A stretch of DNA of 64,000 bases, taken from NCBI GenBank assembly GCA_030849805.1, contig JASANZ010002211.1:1-64000 (forward strand). The letters run 5' to 3'. The notes under the pieces were generated by a model. The model had not been told where the DNA came from. It was given only the letters and a program-made list of their open reading frames with translations, and searched no databases. The DNA comes from Sergeia podlipaevii (taxonomy: Eukaryota; Euglenozoa; Kinetoplastea; Trypanosomatida; Trypanosomatidae). Both the position numbers and the translations under genes were made by a program. Within the stretch, counting starts at the first letter, position 1; each line of letters begins with the position of its first letter. Below, one piece after another: positions 1-9,392 of this stretch.

Positions 1-633
1 CAAATGGAGAGCTAAAAAGATATTAAATATCACATTTGATGTCATAAAAGAAAAAATGGAAGCATCAGAAATGGAAAGCAGCTAATTTACAAAACAACGT
101 TGATTAAACATGCGCGCTTACAGAGAATGAATCGTACAAGAACATCAGCAATAAAGAAGAACAAAATATATTACTTAATACATCTCTACCACTGGAGCTT
201 CTCACAAAAGAAAAAAATCGGGTACACTCAACAACAGCAAATAGATCTATAAATAGACGGGTTAATACAAACAACTACCTGTCGGCACAACTGGTAAACT
301 CTTTGAAATTGTAAAGGAAAGGAGTTTAAAATAATAAGATATAAAGATTGTATATATAAAGAAAGTGTGATTTACTAAAAAAAACTAAGCGGCAACATAA
401 CGTGAGCACCAGTTATATTGCATTGTCGCCGCAACAGCACAACCAACTCTCCTTACCATAATGGCGCACCATAAACGGAACTCCATCAAGCACATCCCAG
501 CAAGTGATCATCTTTTTTTCTTCGTAAACACCTATTTCCAGGTCTGCTCTGGCGCGCCAGCCACCATTCCAAACGCCCCCTTACAAGCAATTGCCTAGAA
601 CTCCATATGCGCGAAGACGTGGAGACCGGTCAC
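1..633. other. A/T-rich flank without a recognisable gene
   Basis: I see no credible open frame on either strand here. The first 400 bases are strongly A-rich on the plus strand. From about 480 the base composition rises towards that of the decayed zinc-finger gene that ends at 634. It may be the 3' flank of that gene. Confidence 0.6.
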
Positions 634-1638
634 TCAGTCGGAGGGCGGTGCGGGGCTCAGGCTAGATCGGAAGCTCGATGTAGATCGATATCGCTTTCTG
701 GACTTCACCTCACCCTTTTCATCCATCCTTGTGTACACGGCCGAAGCGAGGAGGGGAGGGGATACAGTCTGCTCGGGAGCGGAGACAGCGGCGGCCTCTT
801 CATTCTTCTCCAGGGAGTCAATGAGAGCCGGAGCAGGTAGTTTGCAGACTTCGGCCAAGTACATGGCAAGCTCCTGGCTGTTGAAAAGTTTGTCTCGCTG
901 AATCTCCTGTAGGTTGTACTTGTTTCGGATAGTTGCTAAAGCTGAGCAGATGAGAAAGTGACTCGAAGTTTCCGCACACCTCGTGTGTCGGAATCACGGG
1001 TCTCTCTTTACCCTGTACTGAGCATCATTGTGGTTCCTCTCTAAGTGTAATGCGAGGGAGATATCATTGGCAAATGTCTTACTGCACTGAGGGCAGAGGA
1101 GTCTTGTGGAGGGGTTCTGCACAGCAATACGCACGTCCTTCCTCGCAGCAACCGTGTACTGTCACACCTCAGGGTGCTTAGTGCGCATATGGAAGGCAAG
1201 GCCGAACGTGGAGGTGTAGGGTCGTTTGCAGAGGCTGCACGGGTGCGGCACGGAGTCTTTCACGTTGGCTTCTGGTGTGCTAGAGTCTCCAACCTTATGC
1301 ATCTTGAACACGTGCACGTGCATATTGCCCCTGTACGCATACTCGTTCGGGCAGTACGAGCACTTGAATCACTGTATCTTAACGGACTCCGTCTTCAGCT
1401 TGCGGTCATTGTGCAAGTGACGGCGCTGCCATCCGGCGCGAGCAGCTGTGGGGCGTTGTAAGCGTGCTATGTGTCCCAGGTCTCTCAGATAAGGATTTAC
1501 CCCAGGGCCTGTATGCCGAAGTCACGACCCCGCAAACGTACGCGAGGTACATTTGGAGGCTCCTGGCTTCCCCCAACACGGGGTACTAGTCCCTGATACC
1601 ACGAAGAGGTGGCCGGCATCATCAGGGCGTTCAAGCAT
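634..1638 (-). pseudogene. C2H2 zinc-finger protein gene interrupted by four in-frame TGA codons
   Basis: Read on the minus strand in one continuous frame from the ATG at 1638 to the TGA at 634-636, this stretch encodes about 335 codons with three textbook C-x2-C-x12-H-x4-H fingers. They lie at 1297-1362 (starting CSYC), 1174-1239 (starting CSLC) and 1030-1095 (starting CPQC). A Lys/Arg- and Ser-rich tail follows. The frame is broken by TGA at 1522-1524, 1369-1371, 1162-1164 and 994-996, with no TAA, TAG or frameshift. All four could be former CGA (Arg) codons. The frame can be followed upstream to about 1740, past a TAG at 1645-1647. Intact fingers and linkers point to recent loss. Three fingers make a nucleic-acid-binding role likely, but I cannot name the orthologue. 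A living gene with TGA readthrough is less likely, because other genes here end at TGA. Confidence 0.75.
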
Positions 1639-1708
1639 TTTCAACTAGAACGATCCAATTCCTTCATAGATATGCGCGTATTGTGAGCAACGGGCATTCA
1701 TGACAAAT

Positions 1709-2140
1709 TCAATGTTCCAAGTTTGGAAGTGTGGGTAGCAAGGATGTCAATTCCGAGATCGAAGGGTAGAAAAGATAAAGCTCTTCCACACTGGAGTGAT
1801 TGTTAATCCACTCCATGGCGGTACAGAATGCTTATTTTCGCAGTACTATCAATACGGTATCTCGTTCAAACCATCACCTCACGATGCGCATAGCATCTTT
1901 CGTTGCCTCTACCCCTTTGATTATCTTTTCCGTCCTGCCATATTGAAAAACATCGTCGCGTGAGACCAAAGAGACTTTAGCGCCTGTAATGATGGATCCA
2001 CTTTCGCATTGCTCTGCAGTGAGTCGAGTGCATGGGTGCGCAAAAGAAAACGCCAAGGGCATCGTCTTACAGCTGGTATCATTGCTTTTCTCGTATTGAA
2101 CAACGTAGTCAGTAGAGAACGCCATTCTGGTAAGGCGCAT
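1709..2140 (-). pseudogene. possible decayed leucine-rich-repeat-like gene
   Basis: An open stretch of 88 codons (1874-2140) begins near 2140. Reading on in the same frame past a TGA at about 1871-1873 and a TAA soon after gives a segment with leucine spacing like a leucine-rich repeat (VEELYLF, then LLPTLPNLEH) before another TGA at 1709-1711. The N-terminal part contains DYVVQYEKSNDTSCK, which faintly recalls the start of PARP-type zinc fingers, but the later cysteines of such a finger are absent. Other frames of the same DNA are partly open, and the zinc-finger remnant frame overlaps the lower end, so the limits are uncertain. It could be a separate dead gene or the 5' part of the neighbouring one. 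Read it as a weak call. Confidence 0.3.
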
Positions 2141-4169
2141 TTATTTTAAACAGAAGATTCGTTCAAGTGATAAATAATAGTAATAAAAACCATAACAAAA
2201 ATTGTTGTAAAGGCAATACTAGTCGACCCAACAGATATCTGCTGGAACAAATGGTGAGTATTGCCAACTCACAAAAAGATACAACGTGTTAAGGAACACA
2301 CGTTCTGTAAAGACTCTATACGTGTATTGGAGAATATCACGTATGGCATATAAACCTTAAACAATTTCAGCACACACAGTTGATGGCAACAAAAAGCATA
2401 TCATACTTTGCATAAAAGTGCACTGCTGTGCTTTTCCCATTGGCAGTAGCTTTAAAGAGATATCACTCAGCAAGCTTGGAGTAACATTGCACATGCACTC
2501 CATTCATTCTTATAATACTTCGCGTGGACTCTGGCTTTCTGTTCCACGGAAGTGCGTCAAAGAACTACTTGCGCAAATGTGTATGTACCGGTCTAATTTC
2601 AGATAATTCAAAATTTGCTACTGAAAATAGATGGCTTCTTTCCCAGAGCTACGAAGAATGTAGCACAATGCGCCACTCAACTATGAGATGTATAAATGTA
2701 AACTATTGCCAATCGCGTTAAACTGCTAAGAAAAACAATGAGGGTTGATGAAACGAACACGCCGTATGATCGTTGCTTTCTGAATTCTTTGTATTTCTTT
2801 CAAAAATAGATAGAGGAAAAAGGAAAGAGGAAATAATTGCAACGCTCTCGTGTACACTTGCAAAGACTGAAGAGTTGACCAGCCATTCGATCTTCACATT
2901 GGTAAACTGTAAGAAAGATTGCCTTAAAAGTGAAGGTTACAGAACTGCATTTTGGCCCTTTTATTCTGTTTGTATATGTCTGTTTCTCCTGTGATCCTCT
3001 GTACAGCACTTGACCTTCATCGCAACGCTTAAAAACATATGTTTGCAGAGTCGTCACAAGTGTGTTTTGCCGCTGTTGAAGATACGAAAAAAAAAAAATT
3101 CAAAATAAATATAGATGGCATCAAGCACATCTCTCTGATGCATCTCAAGTATGGTAGTTCGCTCGTCATAAAACACAAACCACAGCTTCGGTTACTACAT
3201 ATGTACTGCTGCGCGCAAGTCTAAGGAGTTTTCCAGTTGAACAACAAAATACATAATACATAATATGGGTTTTACAGATCTACGTTCTTCACCCTTCTTT
3301 CAATCACTTTTAATATTCCTTGAGAAACTGGTAGGTTGATGTCAAGTCATTCGCTGACGTTGAGACACGGGCGACTGGCAAAAGGTTGATAGCAAGAACA
3401 ACAGCAAGGTAAACTTTTTATCGTATGGTAAACTTTTGAAGCACTAGTTGAGACAAGTACAAACAGTTACTGCAAGCATATTCACTGTTTCAACTTGTTC
3501 CTTCTCGCACACATCATTCAAAGCATTAGAAATGAAAACTGCCCTAATAATAATATATATCTAGTTGGCACACAGCATCAGAACAACAATGATAATAAAA
3601 CATCTCATCGCTAGAGTTAAACTATGAAGACGCCTCAAACTATGAGTGCACTGATTTTCTTCGGTTTTTTTTTCACTTCTTGACGTCGTTTCTGAACGCG
3701 TCATTCTCGCTGAATCCACAAGCTAATGCATTCATAGCACTTGTGGGTGTGGGTGCTTGATTCTACAAAGCTCTACGTTTTGAACGTTCAACTGATTTTC
3801 TGCAAAGGTATCACACACTTGCTGCTGAGTGCGTAGTGCTCTGTGGTATTATGTCACTCACCCAGGTGTCCTCGCATCAAACGCCGCAATTGCATTCAAC
3901 GGGAGAGAAAAAAAAAGAGATCGACGGATGCCTTTTATGCTATATTATAGATTGAGTTATCTCAATAATTCTGCTCATCACATGCACAATCCACTCAAAG
4001 ATTGTCGCACCACAATGAAAGTAAAAAAAATAAAAAATGCGCAGATAAGGAAGAGGAAAAGAAAGTGGGGAGTTAGGGAAAAAAAAATGTTCTTTTTTAA
4101 GGCTAATCATCTAACACCGCAAAAAAACACTTCTAGAAACAAAACAAAAACCGTAAAAGGAAAACAGCG
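2141..4169. other. 2 kb A/T-rich spacer with no supported gene
   Basis: Short open frames occur on both strands, but none shows a motif, a plausible composition or a family resemblance. The sequence is A/T-rich, with a homopurine block near 4010-4150 that resembles the polypyrimidine-rich (minus strand) spacers elsewhere in the window. It is much longer than most spacers here, which fits gene loss. Nothing else is visible. Confidence 0.55.
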
Positions 4170-4616
4170 TCATGGTGTTGCGATGTCAATAGGAGACATG
4201 TTTTCGTAGTCCTCCAACTCAAGCTTTACCTCCCTGTCGCTGTTCTTTCTAGGTTGAGGACCTTTCCCGACGCAGTAAGCATTCATCGTGGCCGAAAATC
4301 CGTTCACGTCGCCTTCAATAAAAAGTTTCATCCGTTGAAGCATTACCACAACAGTAGCAATCCACTTGCCGGCAGAGTCTTGGGAAAGCTGAGTCTTGCC
4401 TAGCGCCGTAATGTCACAATCGACGTTAAATACCACATGAATGTGTATTTCATATTATGTGGTGTCATTTTAGTAGGTCCACTTCTTCTCCTTTATGTTT
4501 ACCAATCGAAACAAGAGGACATTCCCCACTTTAATCATTGGGCATGAATCGTCGCATTGAAACATGGGCTCACCGTGCTCGTACAAGTTCTTCGCTAAAG
4601 AAGACTGGCAGCCCAT
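4170..4616 (-). pseudogene. small myristoylated calpain-related protein (DUF1935), broken by two TAA codons
   Basis: Read from the ATG at 4614-4616, the product begins MGCQSS, a good N-myristoylation plus palmitoylation signal. It continues with LLFRLVN, WTY, NDTT, DITALGKT and FIEGDVNGF. These are the hallmarks of the kinetoplastid small calpain-related proteins (SKCRP), which carry the DUF1935 beta domain without a protease domain and often attach to flagellar or cell-cortex membranes. Two TAA codons (4470-4472 and 4455-4457) interrupt the conserved W-x-(F/Y)-Y-N-D-T-x-x-Y-E block, at the Tyr before NDT and the residue before YE. The frame is otherwise kept for about 148 codons. The usual VVVYPGET segment is diverged (VVVMLQRM), perhaps from paired indels. 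Ribosomes could make only a 48-residue N-terminal piece, so I call it a pseudogene. A sequencing error at both sites is possible but unlikely. Confidence 0.85.
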
Positions 4617-4968
4617 TGGGAGCACAATTATAAAAATGGGATGTCTTTGAATATATATACTCTCACCTTCTATACGTGATGCAGATGAAAATAATAACAG
4701 GAAAACGGAAAAAAGTCTGTCAACAGAAATGTACGTATATAGTCTTTGAGTAATATTTCTATATATGAAAAGCTTCTCTTAAATGCACTCGCAGCTGGAA
4801 AACATTTTCTTGAATTTAGGATAGTAAAAATGTTATGAAAAATAAAATGGATGGACATGATGGATGAGGGTTTTGCTTATATATGTATAAATGCACCATA
4901 TCAGTGAAAAAAAAAAAAAGCTCGTGTGAAATTAAAAGCAATAGTATATATATGTGGATATGCAGCGC
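4617..4968. other. intergenic spacer (5' flank of the DUF1935 remnant, 3' flank of the dioxygenase gene)
   Basis: A/T-rich. It contains a poly-A run at 4907-4919 on the plus strand (poly-T on the coding strand) and several TATATA stretches. No gene is visible. Confidence 0.6.
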
Positions 4969-6018
4969 TTATTTTGTGCCTAAAATAGCAGGCCCTACAA
5001 CAAGAGGAAAAACATCATTATACACTGCCTCAGTTGGAGCACTACATGTGAGCGAAGACCAAAGTTTTCCGTGATTTTCGTCAAGAACAGCATCACCGCG
5101 CACATAGTGGATTCCAATACCCCTCCTCCATTGTGAAGTTTGATTTGGGCCTGAGCCATGCCAAGTATTGCCGTTGTGAAATGAACAGCACCCCCGAGTA
5201 CCAATGACACCACGGAAGCAAAGTTCAAGAGCCGTCTGTGGAGCCTCTTTCCCACAATTGTCGATCTCTTGTTGTGCAGCAGACTCTAAAAGGCCCCTGT
5301 AGTTCTTCATGTAAAACTGATTGGCGCTCCCTCGCCTGCCGCTGGACCACAGGTGAGACCCAACACAATACTCTAGTGTCCCAATGTTACTGACGCTGAC
5401 GTCGTCAAATGGGATCCATACGGTGCACACTTCTTTTGGTGAAAAATCGATATAGGGGGTATCACGGTGAAAGCTGAGAGCGCCAGAGTTCGGAGGCTTT
5501 ATCCACACTTGGTCTTGCGCGAGGCGACAGCCATACCTCTCCCATCCCATTAGCATCATTACTGCGCGTCCAATAGAAGGACTCCTAACGAGCTGACGAA
5601 ACAGACTGTCACTCTGAGAAATATTAATTATGTGGATAGTAGAAGAAGTAGCTGACTTTTGGGGAACAGCGCATTTTGGCTCTCCTTGAGAGAAAGAAAA
5701 AACTCCGCTAGTAAAATAGTACTGCGGAATCTTGTTTACTTTATGCGGTGGAGAGCCTAGGTCGTAATGCCCATTGATAACATTCTCTAACCGCTGGACA
5801 AGGCGGTCTGTGTCCTTCTCTTCGGCAAGTATGGACGTCTGATGAATGAGGAACCCGTCACGACAAAATGACTTCACATCCTCGCAACTTAGGTTCTCGT
5901 CGATCGAACTGCAAAGCATTGAAGAGACGCTAAAATGAATGTGCCTTCTCAGTGTAACCAAAGAAAAGGAAAAGAAACTTTTAATAAAAAGGAGACGTAA
6001 GCACAAGGGAGATAGCAT
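4969..6018 (-). CDS. phytanoyl-CoA dioxygenase (PhyH)-like Fe(II)/2-oxoglutarate oxygenase
   Basis: A 349-residue protein of the PhyH family, non-haem iron oxygenases that use 2-oxoglutarate and O2 to hydroxylate substrates such as branched-chain acyl-CoAs. The iron triad is visible: H184-R-D186 in SFHRDTPY and the distal His287 in NTWHGSGPN. Arg299 in WRRGIGIHY is placed to bind 2-oxoglutarate. The length suits the family. The ATG at 6018 gives a hydrophobic, basic N-terminus of about 30 residues that could be a mitochondrial signal or anchor. An internal ATG at residue 34 would remove it and is a real alternative. The codon before 6018 is GTG and not a start. There is no C-terminal SKL-type peroxisome (glycosome) signal; the protein ends LGTK. 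Substrate unknown. A pyrimidine-rich tract on the coding strand lies just upstream (about 6064-6107). Confidence 0.85.
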   Translation of the reverse strand: MLSPLCLRLLFIKSFFSFSLVTLRRHIHFSVSSMLCSSIDENLSCEDVKSFCRDGFLIHQTSILAEEKDTDRLVQRLENVINGHYDLGSPPHKVNKIPQYYFTSGVFSFSQGEPKCAVPQKSATSSTIHIINISQSDSLFRQLVRSPSIGRAVMMLMGWERYGCRLAQDQVWIKPPNSGALSFHRDTPYIDFSPKEVCTVWIPFDDVSVSNIGTLEYCVGSHLWSSGRRGSANQFYMKNYRGLLESAAQQEIDNCGKEAPQTALELCFRGVIGTRGCCSFHNGNTWHGSGPNQTSQWRRGIGIHYVRGDAVLDENHGKLWSSLTCSAPTEAVYNDVFPLVVGPAILGTK

Positions 6019-6330
6019 CACATATCAGCAATAAATATAGGTACATATTTGTGGTTGCTTGTACAAGAAAAAAAGAACAGAAAAACTGCAGACACAGAGA
6101 GAAAACAAGAAGCATACACTTAAAAAAAGGAAAATGCTTCTCAATCTAGTAGCGCAAATCATTGCATGACACACAATGTTTCCTTTTTTTTTTCAAGGAA
6201 AATAAAACAATCATATCTTCATAACATGAAAATGAATTCTTCATTATATTTTCATTGATTGCCTTGGGTATTTTGAAGTACTCCTTCACCACATTATAAA
6301 TGAATACCAACTTCAACAACACACAGTCCA
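6019..6330. other. spacer between the dioxygenase and uL3m genes
   Basis: Begins with a purine-rich plus-strand block (6064-6110), which is a polypyrimidine tract on the coding strand and a likely spliced-leader acceptor region for the dioxygenase gene. The rest is A/T-rich 3' UTR of uL3m. No gene is visible. Confidence 0.6.
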
Positions 6331-7752
6331 CTACGTCTTGACACGCTTATATTTGAGGATCTTCGCCCTGCGAGCCTCCTGTTGCTTCTCGTGTGCCTTG
6401 GTACGGAGACCCATTAGCTTGAACTTTCGTGCCTTCTGTAGTGTCTGGCGGTACTTCTTCCTAGCTTCCTGGTACTTCTTCATATCGTACACCTTCTTTT
6501 TTGCTTGAACCGCGGCAGGCTTGGCACTCTTAGCATCCTCCACGTCGGCCTGTGATACTAGCTGTGACTGAGTGAACTCATCTCTGAAGTAGTTGTACAA
6601 CGGAGGTGAAGTTAACTGACACTCATCAGTGGCAAGTGTGGCTAAATTTTCTTCAGAGTCAGGAACAAAAGTTGGAAATGCCGGAAGGCCGCGATGCTCA
6701 TTCCACAATGTGTATCCCTTGGTGTTGATTGTATCGCTGAATTTAACATAAGTGCCTACATCTGCGTCAATCAGAGTTGGAAGATAAATTAACGAGTTTT
6801 TGTAGTCAATCTTCCAAACCGGAACACCCTGGTACGTTTCTGCCGCCGCTCCTGTCTGCCCTGCCATGCGGTGTCCTGGATAGATACGCTTCTGTCCTTC
6901 TGCACCCATACAGCCGGGTCGCCGCTGCCACTTGGAATCACCAAGCCACACATAGCCACCATCGAAGCCATGACGGAAAACAACACCACGATAGCCATAA
7001 TCTGTGTTCTGGAATGTAATGCTTACTTCCTGTCCTGGCTTAAAATGTCGAACATCAATTTTTGTTCCAACAGGTGCGTACGCGTCGGGTGTAATGTTGA
7101 AACCGCAAGAAACGTGCTTTATAGGCACTCCGCACGCCTTGTAGAAGGCAGCTACATGAGGCTTGTGAAACTCTACCGGAACGTTCGTGGCACCAATATA
7201 GAGCTTGTGAGTACCACTCTCACCTTTGCGAGAGCTATGCTTAACAATTTGATTATCGGCAAACCAAAACGCGGTACAATCAAACTGGTTGCCCAAGTCG
7301 TCATATTGCTTGCATGTGAAGGCCTTGATGCCTATCATTCCAAATCGAACGCTGTAAAACATGTTAAATTCACCAAAAGATGGCGGATTATCCCACGCCT
7401 GAGTGTCCTGATACAACTCTGGGAACTTTTCACGGAGCCGAATGAAGGCATCGTATTTGTCCTCACGAATTGCGTCATACGTGGTTTGCAGTTGTTCCGG
7501 CTGCCACTCTCGCGGGTTCTCGGGAATGTTTGGATAAAGACTCATCTTGTCCCCGTGATCAAATAAATACGGATAGTAGCAATGGTACATATCCCTATCT
7601 TTCTCCTGCATGAGAGAGGGGTAGCATCGATACCAGTCCGTCCGTATACGGCGGTCACCAGGACCCCCTCCTGTTCGGAAACGACGCTGAAGATGAATGG
7701 CCGATGACCACCGCGATGCGCAGCCAGCGCGTTGACGCAGCAAGGACATCAT
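6331..7752 (-). CDS. MRPL3: mitochondrial large-subunit ribosomal protein uL3m
   Basis: A 473-residue protein of the universal L3 family, which binds 23S-type rRNA near the peptidyl-transferase centre. The L3 core is clear in the middle: FGMIGIK, VGTKIDVRHFKPGQEVSI, and the signature RRPGCMGAEGQKRIYPG followed by HRMAGQTG. The start, MMSLLRQRAGCASRWSS, is an arginine-rich presequence for mitochondrial import. The N-terminal extension of about 120 residues and the basic C-terminal tail (many KK, KKYRQ and KYKRVKT) make it much longer than bacterial L3, as is usual for kinetoplastid mitoribosomal proteins. Two adjacent ATG codons open the frame and either could serve. A poly-T tract immediately followed by AG lies upstream on the coding strand (AG at 7880-7881), a good trans-splice acceptor about 130 bases before the ATG. 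Confidence 0.93.
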   Translation of the reverse strand: MMSLLRQRAGCASRWSSAIHLQRRFRTGGGPGDRRIRTDWYRCYPSLMQEKDRDMYHCYYPYLFDHGDKMSLYPNIPENPREWQPEQLQTTYDAIREDKYDAFIRLREKFPELYQDTQAWDNPPSFGEFNMFYSVRFGMIGIKAFTCKQYDDLGNQFDCTAFWFADNQIVKHSSRKGESGTHKLYIGATNVPVEFHKPHVAAFYKACGVPIKHVSCGFNITPDAYAPVGTKIDVRHFKPGQEVSITFQNTDYGYRGVVFRHGFDGGYVWLGDSKWQRRPGCMGAEGQKRIYPGHRMAGQTGAAAETYQGVPVWKIDYKNSLIYLPTLIDADVGTYVKFSDTINTKGYTLWNEHRGLPAFPTFVPDSEENLATLATDECQLTSPPLYNYFRDEFTQSQLVSQADVEDAKSAKPAAVQAKKKVYDMKKYQEARKKYRQTLQKARKFKLMGLRTKAHEKQQEARRAKILKYKRVKT

Positions 7753-8226
7753 CGTATATCTACTACTCGTCTTTCTTTTATGTCCTCAGTTGTGCGTACC
7801 ACCGTATATGTTGCCTTCAGAATGCGTACACAGACACAGACGCACGGACAAGCTCAAGAACAGTGCTATACTATTACTGCTAAGAAAAAAAAAAAAGAAA
7901 TGAGAGCATTAATATCGAATGATAACAATAACAACAATTAAAATGGGAAACGCCTCAACAATAAGGAGGCGTTCAGTCACTCTTGCGCAAAAAAAAAGTG
8001 GTAGTCGCTTCATACACACAAAGGTATCCACTAATGCCTCAAAAAAACATGCCGTAAAAACGGAAATTTAGAAAAAAATAATTATCAACACACGACCAAC
8101 AGTTGTAAATAGGGTCAAAAGAAAACACACTAAAAACAAAGCAATCTCCATTTTTCTCACAGTCATTATTGCTTTTCCTATTGCTGAAGTATGTTCGGAT
8201 GCATTCAGACACACACTATCTATATA
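7753..8226. other. spacer with likely trans-splice signal for uL3m
   Basis: The plus-strand run of A with G at 7882-7905 reads as a polypyrimidine tract ending in AG (7880-7881) on the coding strand. The remainder is A-rich 3' UTR of the next gene, with short A runs near 7990, 8041 and 8074. No gene is visible. Confidence 0.6.
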
Positions 8227-9063
8227 TTAAAAGCACTTTGGATCATAGTGCTGAGTAATGTGGAACATTCGCTGCTCAATTGCGGCACGATAAGGATGAT
8301 TGGGTTCCATCAAAGAAAATATGTACCGCAGTGTCGCCATGTCGCGATAGCATCGCGTGTTCTTCACTGCCGACTCGGGAACGTCAGCGCGCAGCTGCTG
8401 CACCTCAAAGGGGGCGTGCTTAAACCACCGATGCGGAAATGTTCGCCAAGTTGCGCGCTCAATAGGATTCTTGTATTTGTGGACGCCATCGCTACGCATG
8501 TCTTTTGCTCCCTTTCCGGCACTTTCCAGCAAACGATCCAGAAGATCTTTGCTGAGCAGCACAAGTAACTTTTCGCCCAACTGCAGGTAGACCTGTGTGG
8601 CCTCCTTGAACTCAGTCTCGTTACGGAAACTATTGCGGCGCCGAGCTGCCTGATCACCATGGCCGTGAAGCAGTCGGCGCTTGTGCTCTGGAACTGGTTC
8701 ACGAAATTTCTTCTTGATTCGCCGCTCAAAAAGCGCACTTGTGGCATCAGGGTCAGCTTTTCTAAGATACGCAATCATCGAATAGCATAGATCGTGGGCC
8801 TCCTGAGATGCCGCTTCAAGCTCGTCAAAGCCCTCTGAATCAAAATCTGCATCCTCCTCCTCCCTTCGAACGTCTACAGAAGGAAGAGAACTATGTTGAT
8901 ATTCCCCAGAATGAATATCAGTCGACGCCTGAATGCCAGTATCGGTGGTGCTTGAATGAAAAAATCGTACAGGCGCCAATCCTAAAAGTGTGTGGCCCCT
9001 GGGGCATGGCACAGAAATGGCCATTCTCGCTCGCACGCCAGATCGAAGAAATAACCGATACAT
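8227..9063 (-). CDS. unknown protein, probably mitochondrial
   Basis: A 278-residue protein that I do not recognise. The chosen ATG (9063) starts MYRLFLRSGVRARM, a short basic amphipathic segment typical of trypanosomatid mitochondrial presequences. The open frame extends 20 codons further, but only from a GTG. An acidic, disordered patch (residues about 60-80, REEEDADFDSEGFDE) precedes a basic helical body with KKKFREPVPEHKRR and EKLLVLLSKDLLDRLL. The C-terminus is Trp/His/Phe-rich (WRTFPHRWFKHAPF). No catalytic motif is visible. Size, import signal and basic body would fit a kinetoplastid-specific mitoribosomal or mitochondrial RNA-processing factor, but that is inference only. Confidence 0.75.
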   Translation of the reverse strand: MYRLFLRSGVRARMAISVPCPRGHTLLGLAPVRFFHSSTTDTGIQASTDIHSGEYQHSSLPSVDVRREEEDADFDSEGFDELEAASQEAHDLCYSMIAYLRKADPDATSALFERRIKKKFREPVPEHKRRLLHGHGDQAARRRNSFRNETEFKEATQVYLQLGEKLLVLLSKDLLDRLLESAGKGAKDMRSDGVHKYKNPIERATWRTFPHRWFKHAPFEVQQLRADVPESAVKNTRCYRDMATLRYIFSLMEPNHPYRAAIEQRMFHITQHYDPKCF

Positions 9064-9392
9064 TACTAAACAATAACAAAAAAAATTCACCAAGTGCTTC
9101 CTCTGCTGTGCTGTTGCTTGCACCTAACCACCTCTCTCTCTCTGTGTGTGTGTTCTGGGAAAGAGAGAAACAAAACTATCCAATTTGTAGCTCTAGAGCT
9201 GTGCCGTCGTGGTGCACAAAAAGAAAAGAAAATGGAAATGCATTAAAATACAACACTTTTTTTTAAGCATAACCAGCATATCGATTACATGATTTTTATC
9301 GGTCCATACAAAAAGTATGAGTAGTTGTACAGAAACAGGGAGGTAATCACAATGTGTCTAGGTGTGTGTACATTTCTGTAAATGTGATAACT
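9064..9392. other. spacer with CT and GT-rich tracts
   Basis: A (CT)n/(GT)n run sits at about 9130-9152, and a purine-rich plus-strand block (9159-9173, a pyrimidine tract on the coding strand) lies upstream of the preceding gene. No gene is visible. Confidence 0.55.

Noticed and set aside
2800..3057. Minus-strand frame of 85 codons
   Set aside because: Composition is that of spacer DNA, it has no motif, and it sits in a long A/T-rich region.
3640..3900. A minus-strand stretch that reads protein-like if four or five stops are ignored
   Set aside because: The stop density equals that of random sequence, and no motif or family resemblance is present.
3829..4209. Plus-strand frame of 126 codons
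   Set aside because: The Lys/Arg-rich product comes from translating A-rich spacer and overlaps the end of the DUF1935 remnant on the other strand.
634..4616. Global stop-codon reassignment (TGA, TAA and TAG as sense codons), suggested by in-frame stops in this zone
   Set aside because: About 25 other genes, including one of 2718 codons, contain no internal stops, and the TrpRS gene ends at TGA. Local decay explains the zone better.
6871..7566. Plus-strand frame of 231 codons
   Set aside because: It lies wholly inside the uL3m coding sequence on the opposite strand and has no independent support.
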